A DNA stretch of 64,000 nucleotides from Caulobacter sp. (GTDB lineage Bacteria; Pseudomonadota; Alphaproteobacteria; Caulobacterales; Caulobacteraceae). Under the pieces are notes generated by a model. That model worked only from the letters and a program-made list of their open reading frames with translations. It made no database searches and had not been told where the DNA came from. The position numbers and the translations under genes are program-made. The stretch spans positions 124,001 to 188,000 of the forward strand of contig JAIOXZ010000004.1 of NCBI GenBank assembly GCA_021741355.1. Direction: 5' to 3'. Below, piece after piece: positions 1 to 8,143 of this stretch (position 1 is its first letter; each line of letters starts with the position of its first letter).

Positions 1-1399
1 CGGAGGCGCGCTGATAGAGCGGCTCGCGCACCTGCCAGACGCTGGCGGTCTTCACGGCGTTGTCGAGCTGGTGGAACGCCAGGCAGTTGTCGTCCCAGTC
101 CAGGCCCAGCGCGCCCAGCAGGGGCTCGAGCTGAGCCCTGGGGTCTGCGACGAAGGCGTCGTAGTCGAAGTCGATCACATCGTCAGGATACAGCGCTTTC
201 CAGTGCGCCATCAGCCGCTGCTGCTGGCGCAGGTAGTGGCCGATGTCCATCAGGTCGAGCGCGTAGGCCATGCCGTGGTCGAGGTGCAGGAAGAACACCG
301 ACAGGGCGTTGTCCAGCGGGTCGCGCACGGTGTTGATGATCTTCGCATCGGGGAACAGCCGCTTGATCAGCCCGACATGCTGCCAGTTGTCCGGCCGCTT
401 GTCGGTCAGCAGGTCGGCCTCGGGGAAGGTGGCGGCCAGGGTGTCCAGGTACTGCCGCGCCAGGGCGTCCAGCCGTTCCGGCGGGGTGGCGGCGAAGCTG
501 CGCGGATACGGTGACAGGGCCGTGCGGACCATGGCCGGCAGCAGGTCCAGCTCGCCGCCCGCCGTCACGCGCCGGTGGCTGGCCAGCACCTGTTCCAGCA
601 GGGTCGAGCCGGACCGGAACATGCCGCAGATGAAGACCGGCGGCGATCGCACGCCCTCCTGCGGTTGCCCAAGCCAGGGTTCGGGAAAGGCCGCGATCAG
701 GGCGTCGACCTGCGCTTCCTGGGCGGCGTGGTCGTACCGGCCGCGACCCGGTCCGGCAGCGACCCGGCTGGCATGATTGGCGGCGGCGTAGGCCTCGAAC
801 GCCGCATCATGCTCGCCCGCGCCGTCCAGCGCCCGGCCCAGTCCGAAGCCCAGCGCGGCCCGGTCCGCCGGCGACAGGTCCGGGCGGCCCAGCGCCTGCC
901 GCAGCCGGGCGATCATCGGATCATCGGGCCGGCTGACGATCGAGACGCCCGCCGCCCGCGCCAGGGCGTCGGGGTTTCCCGGGTCCAGCGCCAGGATGCG
1001 CTCATAGACCGCCAGGGCGTCGGCGCGCCGTCCACGATCCTCATGCAGGTTGCCGAGATTGAGCAGGGCAGGGACGTAACGGGGATTGCGCGCCAGGGCG
1101 GCAGTGAGTTCGGTCTCGGCCTCCGCCTCCCGCCGCAGGTCGTCCGACAGGATGACGGCCCGATTGAGGTGGACCTCCTCCGGCTCGCTTATCCCGCGAT
1201 CCAGGGCCTGTTTGTAGGACGCCAGGGCGGCGTCCGGCCGGCCGGCCTTGCGCTGCAGCAGCGCCAGATTGAACCAGCTGTCGGCCAGGTAGGGCGCGCG
1301 GGCGAGCAACCGCTCATAGGCCGCCAGCGCCTCCATCGTCCGCCCGGCGCGACGCAACTGGGCGGCCTGACCGAGCAGGGATTCTATGCTTTCCGACAT
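1..1399 (-). CDS. TPR-repeat sulfotransferase family protein (3' end outside window)
   Basis: The reverse strand reads open from an ATG at 1399 to the window edge, about 466 codons with no stop. The N-terminal ~170 residues are helical TPR-like repeats (e.g. AYERLLARAPYLADSWFNLA). A sulfotransferase domain follows, with a PAPS-binding P-loop (FICGMFRSGSTLLEQVL) and the 3'-phosphate region (TDKRPDNW, then INTVRDPLDNALS). Such proteins transfer sulfate from PAPS to an acceptor; the TPR part probably binds the partner. The substrate cannot be read from sequence. The ribosome site before 1399 is weak. The forward open frames over this stretch have no recognisable domains and I treat them as shadows. 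Confidence 0.85.
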   Translation of the reverse strand, partial: MSESIESLLGQAAQLRRAGRTMEALAAYERLLARAPYLADSWFNLALLQRKAGRPDAALASYKQALDRGISEPEEVHLNRAVILSDDLRREAEAETELTAALARNPRYVPALLNLGNLHEDRGRRADALAVYERILALDPGNPDALARAAGVSIVSRPDDPMIARLRQALGRPDLSPADRAALGFGLGRALDGAGEHDAAFEAYAAANHASRVAAGPGRGRYDHAAQEAQVDALIAAFPEPWLGQPQEGVRSPPVFICGMFRSGSTLLEQVLASHRRVTAGGELDLLPAMVRTALSPYPRSFAATPPERLDALARQYLDTLAATFPEADLLTDKRPDNWQHVGLIKRLFPDAKIINTVRDPLDNALSVFFLHLDHGMAYALDLMDIGHYLRQQQRLMAHWKALYPDDVIDFDYDAFVADPRAQLEPLLGALGLDWDDNCLAFHQLDNAVKTASVWQVREPLYQRAS

Positions 1400-1541
1400 C
1401 TCGCCATTGAACGGCCAGTCGGCGGGCGGCTCAAGGGACCTTCAGCCGCCCGCCGCCGATGAGCGGCCAAAAGGTCGCGGCCGAAGCCGTTGTCGCGCCT
1501 CGGCGGCCTGCTACAAATCGGGCCGAGCAGGGGGATTTTGT

Positions 1542-3101
1542 ATGACTCGTTGGTTCCGGTCGGCCGTCAGCGCGACGGCCCTGTTGGCGTTCTCGACCCA
1601 GGCCATGGCCCAGGCCGCCGCCCCGGCCGCGCCGCCGGAAAAGCTGGGCTCGGTCTACGTCCAGTGCGACGGCCAGCCGGCCGGCCTGTCGGGCGCCGAA
1701 CTGGCCGGACTGCTGTTCCTGATCACCGCCACGGGCGGGGTCGTGGGCGGCCTCGTCGGCGCGCCGGAAACCGCTGACGACGGCAAGAAGGCCAAGGCCG
1801 AGGCCGGCGTCGCCGCCTGTACGGCGGCCCTCGCCGAGGAAAAGGAAGAACTGCGCCGGGTCCAGCTGACCCTCGCCCGCGGAATCCATCAGATCGAGGC
1901 GAAGAACTACGAGGCGGCCCTGGCCGACATGCGGTCGATCCCCGCCGTGGCCGCGGTGAAGTCGCAGGAGCGCGGCTTCCAGCGCAGCCTGGGTCTGTCG
2001 GCGCTTGAGCTTGAGGCGGCGACCCTGGTCCGGATGGGGCGTTCGAAGGAGGCCGAAGAGACAGCCCTGCGCATGGCGCAGATCGCCCCCTGGGACATAC
2101 TCAACCTGATGCGGGTGCGGCGCTACGTCAGCCTGACGGCCGACATGAGCCCGGCCAAACAGGCCTTCTTCGACACCTATGTCCGGATCCTGCCGGCGGG
2201 CCTGCTGGCGCGCTACGAGGCGAAGCAATGGGCCGGCGACTGGGCCGGATCGGCGGGCGACCTGAAGACGGTGCTGGCCGTCCAGTCTTCCTTCTGGGCG
2301 GGCGAGCCGCGGATCGAGGCGGCCATTTCAGCGCGTCTCGCCGTAGCCTTGATGCTGGCCGGCGAGATGGAGTCCTCCAACGCCATCGCCGCCGATGTCC
2401 GCAAGGCCGTGGATGATCTGGTGAAGTCGGGCAAGGCGCTGGAGCAACAGGCCGAGGTCAGCCAGGCCGAGGAACTGCTCGACTTCCAGGCCATCGGCCG
2501 CCAGTTCGCCGAGGGCAGGGTCAAGGAGGCGCGCACCGCCTTCGCCGCCCGTTCGCGCTGGCTGTCCCCGTCCGCCCCGGCCGTCGCCCTGATGACCGCC
2601 AGGCTGCGGGCGGGCGCCGCGCCGGCCGAACTGACCGGCGCCCTGGCCCGCGATCCGGACCAGCTGCGGACCGACGCGCTGGCCGCCGAAGCCGGAAAGA
2701 TCGTTGAGAGCGACTCCGCCTCGCAGGTGCTCTACGCCGCGATCCGGCCCTACGCCCGGGCGTCCAACTACAATCCCTACACGCGCGCGGTGTGGAACAC
2801 GGCCAAGTCGCGTTACGTCCTGAAGCGAAGCGGCAAGGAAAAGCACAACGGCGAGGTGGTGTTCGTCTATGGCGCGGCGAACGCGGCGGCGGGCGAGGCG
2901 ATCCTGCTGCATTGCGCCCTGATGGCCCGGGCGCGCGGCAAGTCCGGCTTCATGCTGTCGCCGTCGCGCAAGCGGCTGGACAGCGTGCTGGTGATGTTCG
3001 GCGACGCGGGTGATCCGGCCATCGAGACGAGCGTGCTGATCGACGCCGGCGCGGTGATCGACGCCCTGGCCGTCGATATGCCCAGGCCGGTGAAGCGCTG
3101 A
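1542..3101 (+). CDS. secreted helical-repeat protein of unknown function
   Basis: The protein has 519 residues. The ATG at 1542 follows a purine-rich AGCAGGGGGA and gives a clear Sec signal peptide (MTRWFRSAVSATALLAFSTQ, cleavage near AMAQA), so I prefer it to the longer frame opening at 1386. The mature part has a short hydrophobic, glycine-rich stretch near residue 45, then long alanine/glutamate-rich helices resembling degenerate TPRs (EAKNYEAALADM, MGRSKEAEETALRMA). No catalytic motif is visible. It diverges from the sulfotransferase gene and converges on the aspartic protease gene with a two-base gap. It is probably a periplasmic or envelope protein of a lineage-restricted family. Confidence 0.8.
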   Translation: MTRWFRSAVSATALLAFSTQAMAQAAAPAAPPEKLGSVYVQCDGQPAGLSGAELAGLLFLITATGGVVGGLVGAPETADDGKKAKAEAGVAACTAALAEEKEELRRVQLTLARGIHQIEAKNYEAALADMRSIPAVAAVKSQERGFQRSLGLSALELEAATLVRMGRSKEAEETALRMAQIAPWDILNLMRVRRYVSLTADMSPAKQAFFDTYVRILPAGLLARYEAKQWAGDWAGSAGDLKTVLAVQSSFWAGEPRIEAAISARLAVALMLAGEMESSNAIAADVRKAVDDLVKSGKALEQQAEVSQAEELLDFQAIGRQFAEGRVKEARTAFAARSRWLSPSAPAVALMTARLRAGAAPAELTGALARDPDQLRTDALAAEAGKIVESDSASQVLYAAIRPYARASNYNPYTRAVWNTAKSRYVLKRSGKEKHNGEVVFVYGAANAAAGEAILLHCALMARARGKSGFMLSPSRKRLDSVLVMFGDAGDPAIETSVLIDAGAVIDALAVDMPRPVKR

Positions 3102-3103
3102 TC

Positions 3104-3625
3104 CTACGGCTTGAGGATCAGCGCGCTCTGGGTCGCCTCGAACGCGCGCAGGCGGCCCAGGTAGCTCATCCCCAGCAGTGAGGAGGACAGCCCCTTCTCG
3201 ATGATCAGGGCGTCGACGTTGTCCACCCGCGCGCCGGCGATCGACACGCTGGTCAGCTTGACCATGGCCGCGCGAGCCTTGCCGTCGGCGGTGATCACTT
3301 CATAGGCGTAGTTGAGATCGGCGGGGTTGATGCCCAGGCGACGGGCGTCGTCGAGGGTCAGGGAAACGGCGGTGGCGCCGGTGTCGACGAGAAAGCGGAC
3401 AGCCTTGCCCTCAACCAGGCCCTCGGCCCAGTAGTGGCCGTCGGCGGCCTTGCGGATCGAGGCGTCGGCGGAGGCCGGCGTGACCGTCTGCAGCACCTGT
3501 TCGGCGCGCATCGGCGCGGCCGTGCGGTCGGGATCCAGGCTCACGACCGCGCGTGCGGCGCCGACCGCCGATAGTGCGCCAATCGCAGCGATCGCCACGA
3601 ACCTGATCATCAGACACCCCGCCAT
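3104..3625 (-). CDS. retropepsin-like aspartic protease, clan AA (TIGR02281-like)
   Basis: The protein has 173 residues, or 168 if translation starts at the internal ATG at 3610 (MIRFVAIAAIGAL). It has an N-terminal signal or anchor segment. The single-domain retroviral-type protease carries the active-site motif FLVDTGATAVSLT, and the family-typical end SSLLGMSYLGRLRAFE followed by a short hydrophobic strand. These enzymes act as dimers, each chain giving one aspartate; bacterial members are periplasmic or inner-membrane proteins of mostly unknown substrate. The G-rich tandem repeat at 3714-3762 lies just upstream of this gene. Confidence 0.85.
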   Translation of the reverse strand: MAGCLMIRFVAIAAIGALSAVGAARAVVSLDPDRTAAPMRAEQVLQTVTPASADASIRKAADGHYWAEGLVEGKAVRFLVDTGATAVSLTLDDARRLGINPADLNYAYEVITADGKARAAMVKLTSVSIAGARVDNVDALIIEKGLSSSLLGMSYLGRLRAFEATQSALILKP

Positions 3626-3713
3626 ATTGGCTTCATCGAGGGCGTTTTTCGCCCCTTCAGCGGGCAGGTTAGCCGCGACGGGTTTGCAATCCGTGAAGGG
3701 GCGGGTGGGGGAG

Positions 3714-3864
3714 GGAGTAGGGAGTAGGGAGTAGGGAGTAGGGAGTAGGGAGTAGGGAGTAGTTGGCCGATGAGGCGGTGGGCGCAGGGACCGTTCGGTT
3801 GACGCCGCTGTCTCCGCAGCCTCGCCCTGCTACTCCCTACTCCCTACTCCCTACTCCCTACCCC
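3714..3864. repeat. inverted arrays of a 7-bp tandem repeat (GGAGTAG / CTACTCC)
   Basis: Seven perfect GGAGTAG units occupy 3714-3762. Four CTACTCC units plus one degenerate unit (CTACCCC) occupy 3830-3864, after a 67-bp spacer, so the two arrays can pair as a long hairpin. The right array touches the TAG stop of the DUF1289 gene. The G-rich strand has GGG every seven bases with four-base loops, which fits a G-quadruplex pattern. The spacer shows no gene. The array length is likely variable by slippage. Confidence 0.9.
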
Positions 3865-4077
3865 CTAGAACAGCCCCAGCTTCTCCGGCCGGATCAGCGC
3901 GCGGCGTGCGGGCAGCTCGGCGATCAGCGCCTCCCGTTCGGCCTCGCTGAACCGGGCCCAGCCGGCGATTTCCATCAGGGTGCGCTGGCAGCCCAGGCAC
4001 AGGCTGCTTTCGGGGTCGACGATGCAGACCTTCACGCAAGGCGTGGCGATGGCTTTTGGCGGGCCTTCCGGGGTCAC
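3865..4077 (-). CDS. DUF1289 domain protein
   Basis: The protein has 70 residues with the DUF1289 signature: four cysteines in CVKVC and CLGCQRTLMEIAGW, then a conserved WARFSEAEREALI helix. Family members are small cysteine-rich proteins, presumed to bind metal, with no established biochemical function. The start overlaps the end of the upstream thioesterase gene by four bases (ATGA type), so the two are translationally coupled. The stop codon lies at the edge of the CTACTCC array. Confidence 0.9.
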   Translation of the reverse strand: MTPEGPPKAIATPCVKVCIVDPESSLCLGCQRTLMEIAGWARFSEAEREALIAELPARRALIRPEKLGLF

Positions 4078-4532
4078 TTCGCGGCCTCTTCAGGCAAGGC
4101 GTAGGCGACCGTGGCCTTGGCGGCGAGCCTGTCGCGCCCCTCGGTCCACAGCGCGACGTCGCAGGTGGCGATGCGCCGGCCGAGCTTGAGCAACTCGGCC
4201 TCGGCATAGAGCACGCCCGGCTTGCAGGGGCGCAGGAAATGGATCGTCAGCGAGGTCGTCACCGCCATGGCCACCTCGCCGATGTGCGCCAGCACCAGCG
4301 CATAGGCCGCCGTGTCGCTCAGGCTCATCAGGGTCGGGCCGGAGATCACCCCGCCGGGCCGCAGATTGCGGCTGGCCGTTGGCATGGTCAGCATGACCCG
4401 GCCCGGCGACATCGCTGTCACCCTGGGCATGGCCTCGGGGTCGGCCTCCGGGAAGGCGCGCAGCAAAAAGGCGTTCAGCGCCGCCGCGTCCATGCGCAGG
4501 GTCGTCTTGCCGGTCATCGGTTCCTGGATCAT
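4074..4532 (-). CDS. PaaI-family hotdog-fold thioesterase
   Basis: The protein has 152 residues (or starts at the ATG at 4517, MTGKTTL). The hotdog fold is recognised from the central helix region PGGVISGPTLMSLSDTAAYA, where the aspartate and neighbouring polar residues match the PaaI/YbgC-like active site, and from the following strands TTSLTIHFLRPCKPG and LLKLGRRIATCDVAL. Members hydrolyse acyl- or aryl-CoA thioesters. It forms a two-gene operon with the DUF1289 gene through a four-base overlap. The acyl substrate cannot be named. Confidence 0.88.
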   Translation of the reverse strand: MIQEPMTGKTTLRMDAAALNAFLLRAFPEADPEAMPRVTAMSPGRVMLTMPTASRNLRPGGVISGPTLMSLSDTAAYALVLAHIGEVAMAVTTSLTIHFLRPCKPGVLYAEAELLKLGRRIATCDVALWTEGRDRLAAKATVAYALPEEAAK

Positions 4533-4669
4533 CGCCGCACCATCGCCGTCGCGGTCGGCGGATTCAAGGCGTCATCGCAGTTTCAGTGTTGTCATGATTT
4601 AGCCATCTTTCGATGAACTTTCGGTAACATGAAATGTCTGTAACTATACGAATCTGTCAGGTATTTAAT

Positions 4670-4683
4670 TTGTGAATACACAA
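4670..4683. promoter_or_regulatory. short palindrome in AT-rich leader
   Basis: TTGTG-AATA-CACAA lies about 50 bp before the start of the first small secreted protein, in a leader clearly richer in A+T than its surroundings. It could be an operator half-site pair. No regulator is identified. Confidence 0.35.
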
Positions 4684-4732
4684 GAGCCGAAGCATTTTGA
4701 TCTCGCACCAATCAGGGAGATGGAGCGACCCA

Positions 4733-5032
4733 ATGCGTATTCTCACACTCACCGCCGCCGCTGCGGTCCTCGTCGCGGCCTCCACCACCGCCTTCGCCGC
4801 CGAGGCGCGGCTGACCGACAGCCAGTTCATCAAGGCCGCCAAATGCCGGGCCGTCGCCACGGGTGAACAGGCCGCCAAACTCGACACGCTGATCAAGACC
4901 CAGAAGCGCGGCCGGTCCGACCATATCGTCGACGAGGCCTTCAACGCCCGCACCGACGCCGAGCGCATGGCGCGCCGCGACGCCTCGGCCGCCCAGGCGC
5001 TGGCCGACGGCTGCGACAAGATCGGCGCCTGA
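4733..5032 (+). CDS. small secreted protein, copy 1 of a duplicated family
   Basis: The protein has 99 residues. I start it at the ATG at 4733 because it follows AGGGAGATGGAG and gives the signal peptide MRILTLTAAAAVLVAA...AFAAEA. The mature protein has RLTDSQFIKAAKCRAVA, a middle helix, and a late cysteine (ADGCDKIGA). The two cysteines could form a disulfide. It is clearly paralogous to the gene at 5702, sharing MRILT, RLTD(S/T)Q(F/Y)I, AAKCR, a lysine-rich centre and one C-terminal cysteine. A strong terminator follows directly. Function unknown; likely periplasmic. Confidence 0.82.
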   Translation: MRILTLTAAAAVLVAASTTAFAAEARLTDSQFIKAAKCRAVATGEQAAKLDTLIKTQKRGRSDHIVDEAFNARTDAERMARRDASAAQALADGCDKIGA

Positions 5033-5073
5033 CGACCCGGCGTTTCCCCAACGCGCCCGACGTCAGACACCGC

Positions 5074-5109
5074 AGGCGCCCCGTCTCCCCCGACGGGGCG
5101 CCTTTCTTT
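5074..5109 (+). terminator. Rho-independent terminator after secreted protein copy 1
   Basis: A 12-bp perfect stem (AGGCGCCCCGTC and its complement, loop TCCCCC) is followed by TTTCTTTG. It ends the transcript of the gene at 4733. A nearly identical hairpin follows the paralogue at 5702. Confidence 0.85.
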
Positions 5110-5162
5110 GCGCCGATGGCGGTTCCGGGGCTAAGGTGAACGGCTTGGGACCGGAGCCCACG

Positions 5163-5531
5163 ATGCTTGTCGTTCTTCTTGCCATGCTGCTTGCCGCCCC
5201 CGATGACGCACCGCCGCCGTGGCCGGCGGATCCGACCCGCGCCGTCATCATCGGCGAGGACGACTGGATCCGCCGTCCGCTGCCCGAGCAGATCGCCGCC
5301 GCCAGGCCGCCCGCCACCCGGGAGCGGGGCGAGGTGGTGATGAATTGCATGGTGACCTACGACGGTGGCCTGAGCGACTGTCAGGTCGTGGCCGAAACAC
5401 CCGCCGGCCTCGGATTCGGCCCGGCCGCCGTGGGCCTGGCCCGTGCGTTCCAGCTCAACCCGATGATCGACGGACAATCCTCAACGGGCGGCAAGATTCT
5501 CGTCGCCGTGACGTTCAGGGCCGCGCCGTAG
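5163..5531 (+). CDS. secreted TonB C-terminal-domain-like protein, copy 1
   Basis: The protein has 122 residues, starting at the ATG at 5163 behind CCGGAGCC. This start gives a short hydrophobic leader (MLVVLLAMLLAAPDDA); an upstream in-frame start would place charged residues before it. The remainder resembles the TonB/TolA C-terminal fold: RGEVVMNCMVTYDGGLSDCQVVAETPAG, then a helix with the FGPAA motif and a last strand ILVAVTFRA. The two cysteines (NCM, DCQ) probably form a disulfide. It lacks the proline-rich periplasm-spanning linker of a true energy transducer, so a TonB transport role is doubtful. Confidence 0.78.
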   Translation: MLVVLLAMLLAAPDDAPPPWPADPTRAVIIGEDDWIRRPLPEQIAAARPPATRERGEVVMNCMVTYDGGLSDCQVVAETPAGLGFGPAAVGLARAFQLNPMIDGQSSTGGKILVAVTFRAAP

Positions 5532-5602
5532 ACGCGGAGGCGAGGCTGCGGGGCGGGTGTTCGGATGCAGGCGGCCGAATTAAATCTTCGTCATGTTAAA
5601 TC

Positions 5603-5636
5603 ATTGTAATTACAGGAATATTTCAGCATTGTAATT
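5603..5636. promoter_or_regulatory. direct repeat of CATTGTAATT in AT-rich leader
   Basis: Two exact copies of CATTGTAATT (5603-5612 and 5627-5636) stand 24 bp apart in an A+T-rich island upstream of the second small secreted protein. The first copy also forms the perfect 10-bp palindrome TGTAATTACA. Paired sites near two helical turns apart suggest cooperative protein binding; this is inference. Confidence 0.45.
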
Positions 5637-5701
5637 TGCGGTTGAGCGAGGGCGGGCGCATCTGGATGACCAGTTCATCACGGGAAAAGGGAGCCTCCCA
5701 A

Positions 5702-6016
5702 ATGCGCATTCTGACCGCCGCCGTCATCCTCGCCGCCGCCGCTTCGGCGAGCGCCGCCTTCGCCCAGTCGGACCGCCTGACCGACACCCAGTACATCTCC
5801 GCCGCCAAGTGCCGTGGCCTGATGGACGGCGCCGACACCGCTTCCCTCGACGCGGTGCTGAACGCCAACAAACCGGGCCGCGTCGGGGTCGTCCTCGACC
5901 GCGCCGAAGTCGCCCGCAAGGCCGCCGCCAGCAAGGCCCGCAAGGCCAGGGGACCGGGCGGCAAGGCCGAGGTCGCGCGCGAAATCGCCGGATCCTGCGC
6001 CGCCTTCACCAGCTGA
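5702..6016 (+). CDS. small secreted protein, copy 2 of a duplicated family
   Basis: The protein has 104 residues, starting at the ATG at 5702 after GAAAAGGGAGCC. It has the signal peptide MRILTAAVILAAAASASAAF with cleavage near AFAQS. The mature part parallels the gene at 4733: SDRLTDTQYISAAKCRGLMDGAD, a basic centre (ARKAAASKARKARG), then a C-terminal helix with one cysteine (GSCAAFTS). The alanine/lysine-rich central helix is longer than in copy 1. A Rho-independent terminator and a TonB-C-like gene follow, as in copy 1. Function unknown. Confidence 0.82.
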   Translation: MRILTAAVILAAAASASAAFAQSDRLTDTQYISAAKCRGLMDGADTASLDAVLNANKPGRVGVVLDRAEVARKAAASKARKARGPGGKAEVAREIAGSCAAFTS

Positions 6017-6081
6017 TCCCGCGGCGCGCCCTGGCGCGCGCCGCACCCCAACCATCCAGTCGAGCACCCTGGATCACCTTG

Positions 6082-6116
6082 GCGCCCCGTCTCACCCGGC
6101 GGGGCGCTCTTTTTTT
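6082..6116 (+). terminator. Rho-independent terminator after secreted protein copy 2
   Basis: The stem GCGCCCCG/CGGGGCGC with a 10-base loop is followed by a run of Ts (TCTTTTTTT). It shares the CGCCCCGTCTC...CGGGGCG core with the hairpin after copy 1, so the terminator belongs to the duplicated module. Confidence 0.88.
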
Positions 6117-6170
6117 GGCGCGGCGCCGGGTCTAGGGTCAGGCCCTGCCGGGCTGATCAGGATTCCTGTC

Positions 6171-6803
6171 GTGTTGCTTGCTGTACTCGCCGCCGTTGTC
6201 GCGCTTTCCAGCGAGCCGCCTGCGACCCAGGGGGTCCCACCGGTCGATCCGCCGGTGCGGACGCGTCCGGACTGGACCCGTGTGCCGACCTTCGACGACA
6301 TCGCCGACTTCTACCCCCGCCGGGCCTGGGCGCTGGGCGTTGAGGGGCGCGTGGTTCTGGAATGCCGCATGGCGGTCATCGGCCGGCTCAAGGACTGCCA
6401 CGTCCTCCAGGAGACGCCCCTGGAAGCGGGATTTGGCGAGGCGGCGCTGATGCTCGCGCCGTTGATCGAGGGGCGCCCCGGGACGATCGACGGGGCGCCG
6501 ATCGTCGATCAACTGGTCCGTTTGCCGCTCCAGTTCCGGTTGCCCGGCGGGGCCCTGCCGGGGCTTGAGGGCAGCCTGCGATGCCATGGCGTTCTGTCGG
6601 CGCATCTGGCCCTCAGTCCCGACGACGCCCGGCTCGCGCAAGCCGCCTCCCTCGCCGGGGAGCGCGCCGGCCTGCTGATGGCCGATCAGGGGCAGGGCGA
6701 GGACAGCCAGCAGCAGCGGCTGGCGGCTGCGCGGGCCGCCGCGCCAAGGCCGCGAAGGGCCGGCGCCACCCGCGACCCTTGTTTCCTGGCCTTCCTGCAA
6801 TAG
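6171..6803 (+). CDS. secreted TonB C-terminal-domain-like protein, copy 2
   Basis: The protein has 210 residues with a GTG start and a hydrophobic leader (MLLAVLAAVVALSS). A TonB-C-like domain spans about residues 40-125: GVEGRVVLECRMAVIGRLKDCHVLQETP, then an FGEAA helix and the strand LPLQFRL. It matches the protein at 5163 at both cysteines and the (L/V)(K/S)DC...ETP motif. It differs by an extra ~80-residue tail with one or two cysteines and a glutamine/arginine-rich low-complexity end, whose role is unclear. The start has no strong ribosome site, so the N-terminus is provisional. Confidence 0.72.
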   Translation: MLLAVLAAVVALSSEPPATQGVPPVDPPVRTRPDWTRVPTFDDIADFYPRRAWALGVEGRVVLECRMAVIGRLKDCHVLQETPLEAGFGEAALMLAPLIEGRPGTIDGAPIVDQLVRLPLQFRLPGGALPGLEGSLRCHGVLSAHLALSPDDARLAQAASLAGERAGLLMADQGQGEDSQQQRLAAARAAAPRPRRAGATRDPCFLAFLQ

Positions 6804-6810
6804 CTTTACG

Positions 6811-6856
6811 TTGACGCGAGCGTCATCTTTCCAAACAAGCGTTCGAGACGTATAAC
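6811..6856 (+). promoter_or_regulatory. candidate operator and -10 region of acyl-CoA dehydrogenase pair 1
   Basis: TTGACGCGAGCGTCAT (6811-6826) contains the palindrome TGACG-N4-CGTCA and is followed by CTTTCC. A TATAAC at 6851-6856 could be the -10 box. A near-identical TTGACGCGAG...ATCTTTCC block occurs at 61836-61857, at the same distance from a -10-like GCTACATT, upstream of the second dehydrogenase pair. The likely ligand is a fatty-acid or branched-chain catabolism repressor (LiuR- or FadR-like); this is inference. Confidence 0.55.
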
Positions 6857-6904
6857 CACCGCCATTCACAGCGGCCCCACGAGAGGCCGCCCCGGGAGCC
6901 AGAC

Positions 6905-8107
<1,203 letters not shown>

Positions 8108-8143
8108 GCCTCGCCCCCAATCAGAACACGTCAGGGACGCCCC

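Noticed and set aside
71..1462. Forward-strand open frames over the first 1.4 kb
   Set aside because: They lack any domain and are the complement of a clear TPR-sulfotransferase on the reverse strand.
6171..6803. True TonB energy transducer for outer-membrane transport
   Set aside because: It lacks the proline-rich periplasm-spanning region and no ExbB/ExbD or TonB-dependent receptor gene is nearby.
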